A program made the translations under genes and the position numbers. A DNA stretch of 64,000 nt from Maricaulis sp048268525 (lineage in GTDB: Bacteria > Pseudomonadota > Alphaproteobacteria > Caulobacterales > Maricaulaceae). How positions within the stretch are numbered: position 1 is the stretch's first letter; each line of letters starts with the position of its first letter. Of the stretch, positions 42,946 to 52,221 are shown piece after piece. Location of the stretch: positions 1 through 64,000 of the forward strand of contig NZ_JBLWVH010000003.1 of NCBI RefSeq assembly GCF_048268525.1, written 5' to 3'. The notes under the pieces were generated by a model that did no database searches, was not told where the DNA came from, and saw only the letters and a list, made by a program, of their open reading frames with translations.

Positions 42946-45666
42946 CTAGCCGCGAACACGCAGGGTGATGCCATAGGTCTGCGGATCACCCGGATAGGCG
43001 TTGTAGCTGGTGCCGAGATAACCGACCGACGGGAAACCGCCCTTGGTGTAGTTCTCGTCAAAGATGTTCCGGCCCCACAGCTGTACCGCCCAGGCACCAT
43101 CATCCGAGCCCAGCGTCACAGACGCATTGTAGAGCTGGAAGGCATCCTGGTTGGCGAAGGGACGCGGGTCCTGGCTGGTCGTGTGCGAGAATTCCGACAC
43201 GTGGTTCATCTCGCCACGCCAGGACATTTCCATGCCCTCGCCGAGCTGGTGCGTGTAGGTCGCCGTCAGCGCACCGAGGAACTCGGAATTGCCGCGATCA
43301 CGACCCGACAGGTCGTTGAACAGGGCTGTCACGCCAGCGCCGTTGGTGCGCTCGGCACCCGGTACGCAGAGCGCGAAGTCCGGATCGGTCGAGTCGAAGC
43401 TGTCCGGGCAAGGCGCGTAGAGATATTCACCGTACTTGCTTTCGAACAGATAGGTGAAACCACCGGTGATCAGCAGGTTGTCGGTCGGTGCCCACTGGCC
43501 TTCAAACTCGATACCCGAGACCTCGATCGAACCGGCATTTTCCAGCGCGAAGCCGTTGCCGACGAAATTGTTGGTCTGGAAATCGGTCACTTCCTGGTTG
43601 AAGTAGGCCATCGCATAAACGAAGCGACCGCCATCCAGCGAGCCCTTGGCACCGATTTCGAAGTTCTCGGCAGTTTCTTCCTCGAACTCGAACACACCGG
43701 TGAAGGCGGCATTGGTCGAGACGTTGAAGCCACCCGGCTTGTAGCCCGTCGCGTAGGACGCATAGACGTTGAACGTGTCGGAGACATCATAGGACAGGAT
43801 GATGTTGCCCGAGAAGTTCGTGTCATTGCGCGAGGTCGGGAAGTTACCCGCATTGACCGGCGGCCAGTTCTGGAAGGCCGTGAAGCCCAACAGCGGGTTC
43901 AGGGCCGGATTGGAGGCCTGTGCTTCGGTCAGCGCCGTGGTCGGCGAGATGCCAAGTGCCAGAAGCGTGTTCAGCAGGGTCGGATCGCCACCCAGGGCTT
44001 CTGCCTGGGCCTGACCGAACAGGATGGACGGGACCAGATAGGCGCAGGCATCACCACCGATGACACCGAACAGGCCCGGATCACAGGTTCCCGGTGTCAC
44101 CAGGCGCAGATCGCGCGCCAGGTCGACAAAGGAGAAGGCCGACATTGGATCAGGCTGGTTGATTGCCGTCGTCATTTCCTTGTCTTCGTCGGAATAACGA
44201 CCGCCAAAGGTGACCGTGAACTGGTCAGTCAGGTGCCAGTCAACCGTACCGAAGGCCGACCAGGCCGTCGTGTTGTACTGATAGCTTTCCGAGATCAGGC
44301 CGTGCTGGGTCGAGATGAAACCCTCGGCGGGTGTTGTCGGCAGGGCACCATTGCCCGAGGCCAGCGGAACAACGCCACCAACGCCGGCAGCCTGGTTCAT
44401 GTCCAGGAAGATTTCGAGCAGCGACACGCCACCCGTGCCGGCCGGCAGGCCGAAGGACGAGACCAGAGCTGCGACACTCGGGGCCGAAGCCGCATCGAAG
44501 AAGGTCCGCGCGTCGGCACCATAAGGCGTCGAATTGTCGTAGTTCAGCTCGTTATTGTAGTAGAAACCGCCGAACATCCAGTCGACATCATTATTGCCCG
44601 TGGAGGTCACGCGGAACTCCTGGGTGAAGCTGTCATACTGGTTCTGGATGTGCCGCAGGCTGATCAGGTCTAGATCCGAGAAGTCGGCGTCAAATGTCTG
44701 GTCTTCGTCGTACTGGCGAAAGGCAGTGATCGAGGTGAAGATGAACCCGTCAAAGTCATGCTCGATCTGGGCCGAGATGCCTTGTGTCGTCAGCTGGGTG
44801 TTGAGGTCACCATCGATGGCAATCGTGTCGCCGCCATTGACATCGGCCGGAACAGCCGTACCGCCGAGACCAACCAAAGCGGCCAGGTCGATCGGATCGT
44901 AAAAGGCGAACGGAGCGGCACAGCAATTCTCGTCGAGATTGCCCCAGTCGGCGGTGATGCGGACTTCGGTATTGTCGCTCGGATTGAACAGCAGCTGACC
45001 GCGGAAGCTCATGCGATCGCGGTTGTTGGCCTCACGGCCATCGACGACGTCGATATAGCCGTCATTCTGGTGGATATTGCCGTCGAGGCGGAAGGCCATG
45101 TTGTCAGACAGCGGACCGGTCACGGTGCCGCGCGCCTGGCGCATGCCGTAATTGCCGACCGTCACTTCGCCGGCATAGTTGGAATCAAAGTCCGGCTCCA
45201 TCGTAATGACGCTGACAACGCCGGCCGGGGTGTTGCGGCCGAAGATGGTGGACTGCGGGCCACGAATGACCTCGATGCGCTCAACCGACATCAGGTCGTT
45301 GATCGCAGAGCCCGAACGCGGGCGGTAGACACCGTCGATGAAGACACCGACGGACGGCTCGAGGCCGGGGTTGAAGCTGGACGTACCGATACCGCGCAGA
45401 TTGAACTCGGTATTGGTCGAGGTGGCGAACTCGGAGACGCGAAGCGCCGGAACGAGCGTCTGCAGGTCAGCGGCATCGCGGATTTGCGACTGCTCGAGCT
45501 GCTCGCCGGTTACAACGGCGACGGAGACCGGCGTATCCTGAAGCGTCTGTTCGCGCTTTTGGGATGTCACGGTGATCACGTCGACCTGGGCCATTGCGCT
45601 ACCCGCAAAAAGCCCACTCAGAATTGCCGTCGTGCCCATCGCGACGGCTTTGGAAAACAGTTTCAT
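42946..45666 (-). CDS. TonB-dependent outer membrane receptor
   Basis: A 906-residue receptor: signal peptide (MKLFSKAVAMGTTAILSGLFAGSAMA), plug domain from ITVTSQKREQTLQDTPVSV through VFIDGVYRPRSG and ERIEVIRGPQSTIFGRNTPAG, then a 22-strand barrel ending in YGITLRVRG. This OMR-type architecture, with the VTSQKREQ start, is frequent in Caulobacterales and sphingomonads and often serves in uptake of organic substrates rather than iron. The ligand is unknown. ATG 45666 has GGGGAGA seven bases upstream. It is divergent from the hydrolase-dehydrogenase operon, so it probably imports that operon's substrate. Confidence 0.93.
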   Translation of the reverse strand: MKLFSKAVAMGTTAILSGLFAGSAMAQVDVITVTSQKREQTLQDTPVSVAVVTGEQLEQSQIRDAADLQTLVPALRVSEFATSTNTEFNLRGIGTSSFNPGLEPSVGVFIDGVYRPRSGSAINDLMSVERIEVIRGPQSTIFGRNTPAGVVSVITMEPDFDSNYAGEVTVGNYGMRQARGTVTGPLSDNMAFRLDGNIHQNDGYIDVVDGREANNRDRMSFRGQLLFNPSDNTEVRITADWGNLDENCCAAPFAFYDPIDLAALVGLGGTAVPADVNGGDTIAIDGDLNTQLTTQGISAQIEHDFDGFIFTSITAFRQYDEDQTFDADFSDLDLISLRHIQNQYDSFTQEFRVTSTGNNDVDWMFGGFYYNNELNYDNSTPYGADARTFFDAASAPSVAALVSSFGLPAGTGGVSLLEIFLDMNQAAGVGGVVPLASGNGALPTTPAEGFISTQHGLISESYQYNTTAWSAFGTVDWHLTDQFTVTFGGRYSDEDKEMTTAINQPDPMSAFSFVDLARDLRLVTPGTCDPGLFGVIGGDACAYLVPSILFGQAQAEALGGDPTLLNTLLALGISPTTALTEAQASNPALNPLLGFTAFQNWPPVNAGNFPTSRNDTNFSGNIILSYDVSDTFNVYASYATGYKPGGFNVSTNAAFTGVFEFEEETAENFEIGAKGSLDGGRFVYAMAYFNQEVTDFQTNNFVGNGFALENAGSIEVSGIEFEGQWAPTDNLLITGGFTYLFESKYGEYLYAPCPDSFDSTDPDFALCVPGAERTNGAGVTALFNDLSGRDRGNSEFLGALTATYTHQLGEGMEMSWRGEMNHVSEFSHTTSQDPRPFANQDAFQLYNASVTLGSDDGAWAVQLWGRNIFDENYTKGGFPSVGYLGTSYNAYPGDPQTYGITLRVRG

Positions 45667-45728
45667 TGGAATTTCTCCCCTGTGGCGCGGTTTTATAAGC
45701 CAACCATTCCGCGCATCTGTCCAATATA

Positions 45729-45741
45729 TGAACACCGCTCG
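45729..45741. promoter_or_regulatory. Degenerate TGAAC-N3-GTTCA site upstream of receptor
   Basis: TGAACACCGCTCG keeps one half site intact and differs at two positions in the other. It is 63 bp upstream of the receptor ATG. Confidence 0.35.
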
Positions 45742-45878
45742 ACACCTCTGTCAGCCGGTTTATCCCAGTCCCGCAAAAAACATGCCCGGCCTGATGCACG
45801 GATACCTCACCCACGAAATTCGATTTTCGGGTTCGTCCTGCCCCTTTTCTCCGGTGACAACTCTGATACGTTAGCAAG

Positions 45879-45891
45879 TGAACAGCGTTCA
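45879..45891. promoter_or_regulatory. TGAAC-N3-GTTCA operator, site 3
   Basis: TGAACAGCGTTCA, a perfect palindrome with a 3-base centre, 22 bp upstream of the serine hydrolase ATG that starts the plus-strand operon. Confidence 0.65.
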
Positions 45892-45913
45892 TATCGCTGT
45901 CTTGGGGAGACAA

Positions 45914-47197
45914 ATGAAGAAATTTATCATTGGGTTAGCTGTCATTGTCGGCACCATTGCCATCGCGGGCGCCGGTTGGTTCTATCGGCCCTGGTCGGAT
46001 TACTCGCCGGCCGAAATACAGGCTGCCACCCAGCCCGACCGCCTCGTGGAAACATTTTCGAATATGGGGGATGTTTTCCCCTATCGCGCGATAAACCCAT
46101 CCGAATCGGCGCGTGAATTACCGCGAAACCTTCAAATGGCGAGTGTTGGGTACCGCCTGCAGGACATGGACCGGACAGTCGAAGACTGGATGGAAGACAG
46201 CGACACGACCGGCCTGATGGTGATCCACAATGGCGAGATCGTGCACGAGACATACCGGCTGGGCGCCGATGCCGACACCCGCCACACCTCCTGGTCGGTC
46301 GGCAAGAGCTTCGTCGCCACCCTCATCGCCATGGCCATGCAGGACGGCCGCATCGCCAATCTCGACCAGAGCGCCGAGATGTTCGCCCCGCAATATGGCG
46401 GTTCCGACTTTGGTGACACGACGCTGCGCCATCTTCTCATGATGTCGGCCGGCATGGACTTCGAGGAAGATTACAACGCCCCGAATTCGGACATCCGCCG
46501 CCTCTTCCTGGGCGCCAACATCTATGGCCAGAACATCGACCGTCTGGTCGCCGAGATTGAACGCAACCGCGCACCCGGCGAGGACCTGCACTATGTCAGT
46601 GCCAACACCCAGGTGCTCTCGGCGGTGGTTCGCGGTGTCTATAACGACAATCTGGCCAATATCGTCCAGGACCGCATCTGGCAGCCCCTCGGCATGACCG
46701 GCGAGGCCTACTGGAACCAGAACATTCCGGGCGAGAACGGGATGGCGATCGGCTATTGCTGCCTCAATGCGACGCTGGAAGACTATGCCCGCTTCGGGCA
46801 ATTCTACCTGCAGGACGGCATCTGGGATGGCGAGCGCTTGCTGCCCGAAGGCTGGGTTACCCAGGCCACACGCCCGAACGCCCCGTTTCAGGAAGCCGGA
46901 CCGGATTCGGTCTATGCCCATCGCGGTTATGGCCTGCACTTCTGGGTGCCGGAAAACCATGACGGGGAATACTTCATGGCCGGTGTCTACGGTCAGTATG
47001 TGTGGGTGGATGAGCGCCGCAATATAGTCATCGCCCGCACCGCGGCCGACACCGAATGGGGTGGCCGGACCGAGGAATCGATCATCGCCATGCGCGCCCT
47101 CGCCGCCCACTACGGAGACGCCGTGACGGCAGAGCCGACCCCGGTCGCCCCGGAACAGCAGGACGTTGAGACAGGAGGCGGCGATGAGCAGCACTGA
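45914..47197 (+). CDS. Serine beta-lactamase-fold hydrolase (NylB/esterase-like), membrane-anchored
   Basis: A 427-residue protein with an N-terminal membrane anchor (KKFIIGLAVIVGTIAIAGAGW) and a class C beta-lactamase-type domain facing the periplasm. The catalytic SxxK is S128-V-G-K131 (TSWSVGKSFVATLIAMAM), and a Tyr motif lies in LHYVSANTQVLS. Such proteins, including 6-aminohexanoate-dimer hydrolase and esterase EstB, cleave esters or linear amides, not usually beta-lactams. It is first in an operon with GMC, ALDH and SDR enzymes, which suggests it frees an alcohol from an ester or amide. Confidence 0.87.
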   Translation: MKKFIIGLAVIVGTIAIAGAGWFYRPWSDYSPAEIQAATQPDRLVETFSNMGDVFPYRAINPSESARELPRNLQMASVGYRLQDMDRTVEDWMEDSDTTGLMVIHNGEIVHETYRLGADADTRHTSWSVGKSFVATLIAMAMQDGRIANLDQSAEMFAPQYGGSDFGDTTLRHLLMMSAGMDFEEDYNAPNSDIRRLFLGANIYGQNIDRLVAEIERNRAPGEDLHYVSANTQVLSAVVRGVYNDNLANIVQDRIWQPLGMTGEAYWNQNIPGENGMAIGYCCLNATLEDYARFGQFYLQDGIWDGERLLPEGWVTQATRPNAPFQEAGPDSVYAHRGYGLHFWVPENHDGEYFMAGVYGQYVWVDERRNIVIARTAADTEWGGRTEESIIAMRALAAHYGDAVTAEPTPVAPEQQDVETGGGDEQH

Positions 47198-48788
47198 TTA
47201 CGACTATATCATCTGCGGCGCCGGTTCGGCCGGCTGCACGGTCGCCGAACGCCTGTCTCGCGACCCGTCCGTATCGGTCCTGGTGCTCGAGGCCGGCGGT
47301 TCTGATGACAGCCCGATCATCCGCACGCCGATGTTGCTGCAATACGCAGTCACGGGTGAACAGTTCAACTGGGGCTATTGGACCGAGCCGCAAAAACACC
47401 TCAACGACCGCAAGCTTCTCTGGCCTCGCGGCAAGACGCTCGGTGGTTCGTCCTCGATCAACGCCATGCACTACATGCGCGGCGCGAAAGAGAATTACGA
47501 CGAGTGGGAGAGCGCCTATGGCGCCGAGGGCTGGGGCTGGGAGAATGCCCTGCCCGCCTTCAAGGAAGTCCAGAACCAGACCCGCGGCGCCAGTGATCTG
47601 CATGGCACGGACGGCCCGCTCTGGGTCCAGGATATCAAGCCGCTCAACCCGCTGACAGAGGATTTCCTCAAGGCTGCGGACCAGCTGCAATACAAGCGCA
47701 ATGACGACTTCAACGGTCCGCAACAGGAAGGTTTTGGCCCCTACCAGGTGACCCAGAAAGGCAATAAGCGCTGCTCAGCCGCCGACGCCTTCCTGAGACC
47801 GGCCCTGGAACGCGACAATTGCAGCGTCCAGACCGGCGCCCTGGTCCATCGCGTCGTTATCGAGGATGGCCGCGCCTCCGGCGTCGAGGTTGAAATCGAG
47901 GGCGAGGTCCGCGTCATCAATGCGCGCAAGGAAGTCGTCCTGTCCGGCGGGGCGATCAACTCGCCGCAGACCTTGCTCCTGTCAGGTATCGGCCCGGCGG
48001 ACGAATTGCGCGAGGCCGGGGTCAGCGTCGTCCACGACCTGCCCGGCGTCGGCAAGAACCTGCAGGACCATCTCGATGTCACGGCCCAGGTCTGGACCAA
48101 ATCATCGACATCGATCGGGAATTCCCTTCGCTCCCTGCCCACCCACATGTACATGGTGGCGCGCTGGGCGCTGCGCGGCGATGGCCCCTTCACGGTCAAT
48201 CCCGTCCAGGGCGGTGCCTTCATCAAATCGGCCTATGCCGAAGACCTGCCCGACCTGCAACTGGTCTTCATCCCGGCGATCTCCAATCCGCACGGTGTTG
48301 AAAAAACAAGCGGTCACGGCATCACCCTGCATGTCTGCCAGCTCTATCCCAAGAGCCGCGGCGATATCCGGCTGAAAAGTACCGATCCCACCGACCATCC
48401 GGCGATCCAGCCCAATTATCTCGCCGAGGACTTCGATCTCGATGTGATGACCGACGGGCTGGCCAAGGTACGCGACATTCTCAATGCGCCGGCCTTTGAC
48501 CATGACCGCAAGGCGGAGCGCTATCCCGGTGCCGACATCACCACCATGGACGGGCTGCGAGAGGATGTGAAAGCGCGCTCCGAAACGCTCTACCATCCGA
48601 CTTCGACCTGCGCGATGGGATCGGGTGAGCTGGCCGTTACCGACAGTCGCTGCCGGGTCCGCGGCGTCGACGGGCTGCGCGTCATTGACGCCTCCGTCAT
48701 GCCCCGACTTGTCGGTGGCAATACCAACGCACCCACGATCATGATCGCGACCCGAGCTGCCGCGATGATCGCCGAAGACAACGCCTGA
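47184..48788 (+). CDS. GMC-family FAD oxidoreductase (alcohol/choline dehydrogenase-like)
   Basis: A 534-residue flavoprotein. FAD site DYIICGAGSAGCTVAERLSR (7-26) and LVLEAGGSD; GMC signature WPRGKTLGGSSSINAM; active-site blocks YHPTSTCAMG and GGNTNAPTIMIATRAA. The family oxidises primary alcohols to aldehydes. ATG 47184 (GGAGG upstream) overlaps the hydrolase stop by 14 bases. The aldehyde dehydrogenase gene starts 10 bp after it, giving a natural alcohol-to-acid pair. Substrate unknown; true choline dehydrogenase is unlikely given the setting. Confidence 0.9.
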   Translation: MSSTDYDYIICGAGSAGCTVAERLSRDPSVSVLVLEAGGSDDSPIIRTPMLLQYAVTGEQFNWGYWTEPQKHLNDRKLLWPRGKTLGGSSSINAMHYMRGAKENYDEWESAYGAEGWGWENALPAFKEVQNQTRGASDLHGTDGPLWVQDIKPLNPLTEDFLKAADQLQYKRNDDFNGPQQEGFGPYQVTQKGNKRCSAADAFLRPALERDNCSVQTGALVHRVVIEDGRASGVEVEIEGEVRVINARKEVVLSGGAINSPQTLLLSGIGPADELREAGVSVVHDLPGVGKNLQDHLDVTAQVWTKSSTSIGNSLRSLPTHMYMVARWALRGDGPFTVNPVQGGAFIKSAYAEDLPDLQLVFIPAISNPHGVEKTSGHGITLHVCQLYPKSRGDIRLKSTDPTDHPAIQPNYLAEDFDLDVMTDGLAKVRDILNAPAFDHDRKAERYPGADITTMDGLREDVKARSETLYHPTSTCAMGSGELAVTDSRCRVRGVDGLRVIDASVMPRLVGGNTNAPTIMIATRAAAMIAEDNA

Positions 48789-48798
48789 GGAGCCCACC

Positions 48799-50220
48799 AT
48801 GAGTGAAGCCGAAGCCAAACAGATCGAACGCATGAAATCCCTCCTGGCGGGTCAGAAATCGGCCTTCCGGGCCGAGCGGCATCGCCCGATCGACAAGCGC
48901 AAGGCCGACCTCGACCGGCTTGCCGATCTGTGCCGCAGACACGCCGACGCCATCGCCGAGGCGATAAGCCGGGATTTCGGAAACCGGGCCAAACAGGAAA
49001 GCGTCATCGCGGAGATTGCCTTCGTCATCCAGGATTCCGGCCATGCCAAGAAGCATCTCGGCAAATGGATGAAGGCGCGCAAGGTCGGCGTGCCCCTGAC
49101 CCTGGCGCCGGGTTCGGCCACCATACGCCGCGAACCCAAGGGCGTTGTCGGCATCGTCTCGCCGTGGAATTACCCGTTCCAGCTGGCCATGGCGCCGCTG
49201 GTCGCCGCGCTGGCGGCGGGTTGCCGGGCGATGATCAAGCCGTCCGAATACACCCCGGCCACCGGCGAGATCATAAAATCCCTGCTGGCCGAGGCTTTCG
49301 AGGATGACCATGTCACCGTGATCACCGGCGGTCCGGCCGTCGGCGAGGCTTTCACCAAGCTGAAATTCGATCACCTTTTCTATACAGGCTCGACCCAGGT
49401 CGGCCGTCTGGTGGCCATGGCCGCTGCCGACAATCTGGTTCCGGTCACACTGGAGCTGGGCGGCAAGTCGCCGGCCATCGTCACCCCGACCTACCCGCAG
49501 GATGCCGCCGCCAAATCGATCGGCTGGGGGAAATTCTTCAATGCCGGCCAGACCTGTGTGGCACCGGACTATGTGCTGGCGCCCAATGGCAAGGAAAAGT
49601 CCCTCGGCGAAGCCATCATCAAGGTTGCTGCGCACCAGTTTTCCGATGCCGCCACCGACGACGCCTACACAGCCATCGTTTCGGATCGTCACTATGATCG
49701 CCTGATGGGCATGATCGAGGAAGCCCGGGCCGGTGGTGCGGAAATCCTGCAGCCCAAGCACGACGTCGAGGCCGCCAGGGCCGGTCGCAAGATCCCGCCG
49801 ACCGTCGTCATCAACCCACCCGCCGACAGCCGTTTGATGACCGAGGAAATCTTCGGGCCGGTGCTGCCCATCATCGGCTATTCCGAGCTCGACGCCGCCA
49901 CCGATCATGTCGCCGATCGCGACCATCCGCTGGCGCTCTATGTCTACTCGACCGACAAGACCGAAGCCGAACGCGTGCTCGACAGCACGATGTCGGGTGG
50001 AGCCGGCGTCAATATCAATCTGCTGCACCTGTCCGTGCCCGACCTGCCCTTCGGCGGTGTCGGCGCCTCCGGCCAGGGCAGCTATCATGGCGAGCATGGA
50101 TTCCTGACCTTCACCCATGAGCGCTCGGTCTTCCGGACCGGCAAATGGCACCCGTCCCGCCTGCTTGCTCCGCCCTATGGCAAGATGTACGAAACCGTCG
50201 CAAAGAAGCAGATGAAATAG
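48799..50220 (+). CDS. Aldehyde dehydrogenase, coniferyl-aldehyde-dehydrogenase-like
   Basis: A 473-residue ALDH without the N-terminal extension of the larger class. Catalytic residues: Glu in VTLELGGKSPAIV and Cys in NAGQTCVAPDYV; the NAD block is VVGIVSPWNYPFQLAM. It is closest in feel to CalB-type enzymes acting on aromatic or medium-chain aldehydes with NAD(P)+. It follows the GMC gene by 10 bp and precedes the SDR by 7 bp, so it would oxidise the aldehyde the GMC protein makes. Confidence 0.9.
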   Translation: MSEAEAKQIERMKSLLAGQKSAFRAERHRPIDKRKADLDRLADLCRRHADAIAEAISRDFGNRAKQESVIAEIAFVIQDSGHAKKHLGKWMKARKVGVPLTLAPGSATIRREPKGVVGIVSPWNYPFQLAMAPLVAALAAGCRAMIKPSEYTPATGEIIKSLLAEAFEDDHVTVITGGPAVGEAFTKLKFDHLFYTGSTQVGRLVAMAAADNLVPVTLELGGKSPAIVTPTYPQDAAAKSIGWGKFFNAGQTCVAPDYVLAPNGKEKSLGEAIIKVAAHQFSDAATDDAYTAIVSDRHYDRLMGMIEEARAGGAEILQPKHDVEAARAGRKIPPTVVINPPADSRLMTEEIFGPVLPIIGYSELDAATDHVADRDHPLALYVYSTDKTEAERVLDSTMSGGAGVNINLLHLSVPDLPFGGVGASGQGSYHGEHGFLTFTHERSVFRTGKWHPSRLLAPPYGKMYETVAKKQMK

Positions 50221-50227
50221 GCGACAA

Positions 50228-50986
50228 ATGACGGGACAACTGGCGGGCAAGCGCGCCCTGATCACCGGCTCCAGCCACGGCGTCGGCCTGGCGGCAGCCC
50301 ACATGTTCGCCGCCCAGGGCGCACAAGTCGTCCTGCACGGCAACCAGAACATGGCGGATGCCGACCAGGCCGTGCAGGCCATCGGCCCGGCGGCACTGGG
50401 CGCGGTGCAGGCCGATCTGTCCCTGCCGGGCGCCGGGCGCGATCTCTATGACGCGGCCCTGCACCTGGCCTCCGGCCGCCTCGATATCATCGTCAACAAT
50501 GCCGGCATCCACTGGGCCAGCCCGCTCGACAGTTCCGACAGTGACTGGGAGACCAGCTGGGCGACCACGCTGCAGGTCAATCTGATGGCCGTTGCCGATA
50601 TCTGCCGCGCCGCGATCCCGGAAATGGTCGCCTCGGGCGGTGGCTCGATCATCAATATCGCCAGCCGGGCCGGCTATCGCGGCGAAGACCGCAACCATAT
50701 GGCCTATGGCGCCTCCAAGGGCGCGCTGCTCTCGCTAACCAAGACCATCGCCCGGCAATGGGGCGGCGACAGTGTCTATGCCTATGCATTGGCGCCGGGC
50801 TGGATCGACACCCGCATGGGTCCTCAGCACGAGGAAGACCGGGCCCGCGCCAAGGCTGAAATCCCGATCGGCGAGCTGGCCCACCCCGACGAGATCGCCG
50901 CCATGTGCGCCTTCCTCGCCTCCGGTGCCTGCCGCAGTGCGACGGGCAGCTGTATCGACATCAATGGCGCCAGCTACGTCCGGTGA
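50228..50986 (+). CDS. Short-chain dehydrogenase/reductase
   Basis: A 252-residue classical SDR. Cofactor motif ALITGSSHGVGLAAAH (residues 10-25), NNAG in IIVNNAGIHWA, catalytic Ser in INIASRAGYRG and YGASK. It oxidises or reduces a secondary alcohol or ketone with NAD(P)H. Last enzyme of the hydrolase-GMC-ALDH operon; its stop overlaps the start of the DNA repair gene (GTGA). Confidence 0.9.
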   Translation: MTGQLAGKRALITGSSHGVGLAAAHMFAAQGAQVVLHGNQNMADADQAVQAIGPAALGAVQADLSLPGAGRDLYDAALHLASGRLDIIVNNAGIHWASPLDSSDSDWETSWATTLQVNLMAVADICRAAIPEMVASGGGSIINIASRAGYRGEDRNHMAYGASKGALLSLTKTIARQWGGDSVYAYALAPGWIDTRMGPQHEEDRARAKAEIPIGELAHPDEIAAMCAFLASGACRSATGSCIDINGASYVR

Positions 50987-51597
50987 CGGATGACATCCCT
51001 GCCCCCCTGTTCGATGACGATGCCGGCTTTCGACAGGCCCTCACCTGCCTGCTCGGTGGAGAGCCGGCCGCTGAAGCCGAGTTGCAGGCACACTGGATCG
51101 CCACACCGGTCGGCCCGTTGCTGGCCATTGCCGATGCGACCCGTCTGCGTCTGCTGGAATTTTTCGACCGCGGCATCCTGCCCGCCGAACTGATTAAGCT
51201 GCGAACCAAGACCGGCTCCGCGATCTCGCTCGGTTCGCCACCGCCGACAGACCTGCTGTCGACGGAATTGCACGCCTATTTCCTGGGCCGCTCCGCGTCA
51301 TTCACAACCCCACTCGCTCCGGTCGGCACCCTGTTCGAGCAACGTGCCTGGAAGGCCCTTCTGGACGTCCCGGCCGGCGAGACCCGCAGTTATGGCGAAC
51401 AGGCCCGTGCCCTGGACCAGCCGACCGCGACCCGTGCCGTTGCCCGAGCCAACGGCGCCAACCCGATCGCCCTGGTCATCCCCTGCCACCGGATTATCGG
51501 CGCGGACGGGTCATTGACCGGTTATGGTGGAGGTCTGTGGCGCAAGCGCTGGCTGCTCGATCACGAGCGGCGGGCCTTTGGCCAGGTCCTGATCTGA
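50983..51597 (+). CDS. Methylated-DNA-protein-cysteine methyltransferase-like protein
   Basis: A 204-residue Ogt-type protein removing alkyl groups from O6-guanine by transfer to its own cysteine. The acceptor loop is ALVIPCHRIIGADGSLTGYGGGLWRK, and the helix-turn-helix is ETRSYGEQARALDQPTATRAVARANG. The N-terminal 95 residues carry an ATPVGPLLAIAD domain as in Ada/Ogt. Start is GTG 50983, overlapping the SDR stop by 4 bases, so this repair gene is coupled to the catabolic operon. Confidence 0.9.
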   Translation: MTDDIPAPLFDDDAGFRQALTCLLGGEPAAEAELQAHWIATPVGPLLAIADATRLRLLEFFDRGILPAELIKLRTKTGSAISLGSPPPTDLLSTELHAYFLGRSASFTTPLAPVGTLFEQRAWKALLDVPAGETRSYGEQARALDQPTATRAVARANGANPIALVIPCHRIIGADGSLTGYGGGLWRKRWLLDHERRAFGQVLI

Positions 51598-52092
51598 TCA
51601 GAAGCGCTGATACGCCGCGGCACCGCGCTGGGCCAGGTTCGACCGGGACGGCGTCGCGGCCCAACCCGGCTCGGCGCCCTGCTCCTCGCCACTGATGGCG
51701 CAGGGGGCTTGGTAAGCGTGAAAAACATCCAGCAATTGTGCGCCGAGCAGCATGATATCGAACGGTTTGGCGATCACCGCCTGGGCGCCGTTTTCCTTCA
51801 GCTGTTTCCAGTTGGCGACATCCGACCGCGCGGTCAGGAAGACGAAGGGCACGGCATCACCATTCGGCAGTGCCCGGATCGCACGCATCGCGTCGAGCCC
51901 GGTCATCCCCGGCATCAAGTGATCAAACAGGCAGATATCATAGGAACCGATCTTGAATGACTCGATCGCCGCGCGGGCGTCGGCAGCGTGAGAGACTTCG
52001 AATCCCGACACCGATTCAAGCGAAAACCGGATGAGATTCGCATTCGCTTCGATGTCTTCGAGCAATAAAACCCGCTGCAATGTCTTGCCCAT
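51598..52092 (-). CDS. Single-domain response regulator (CheY-like)
   Basis: A 164-residue protein with one receiver domain (about residues 5-125). Acidic pair LLLEDIEAN, phospho-acceptor Asp in CLFDHLMPGMTG, Thr in VFLTARSD and Lys in VIAKPFD. A 35-residue tail without a recognised domain follows. No kinase is encoded nearby. ATG 52092 has AAGGTG upstream, and a CtrA-like box lies about 66 bp upstream, which fits a cell-cycle or motility link. Convergent with the Ogt-like gene, with stops adjacent. Confidence 0.85.
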   Translation of the reverse strand: MGKTLQRVLLLEDIEANANLIRFSLESVSGFEVSHAADARAAIESFKIGSYDICLFDHLMPGMTGLDAMRAIRALPNGDAVPFVFLTARSDVANWKQLKENGAQAVIAKPFDIMLLGAQLLDVFHAYQAPCAISGEEQGAEPGWAATPSRSNLAQRGAAAYQRF

Positions 52093-52157
52093 ACCAAACA
52101 CCTTAACACCGCGCATCACTGCTGACGTGCGCTTTGGAACAATGTCCGGGCCCGGAT

Positions 52158-52172
52158 TGAAACTATGGTTAA
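52158..52172 (-). promoter_or_regulatory. CtrA-like box upstream of response regulator
   Basis: On minus, TTAACCATAGTTTCA contains the half site TTAACCAT and fits TTAA-N7-TTAA with one mismatch. CtrA is the cell-cycle regulator of this bacterial group. Confidence 0.4.
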
Positions 52173-52221
52173 CAGCCCGTCCCATTGAAATCCCCTCAAG
52201 GAGTACAAATAGGGAAGTTAC

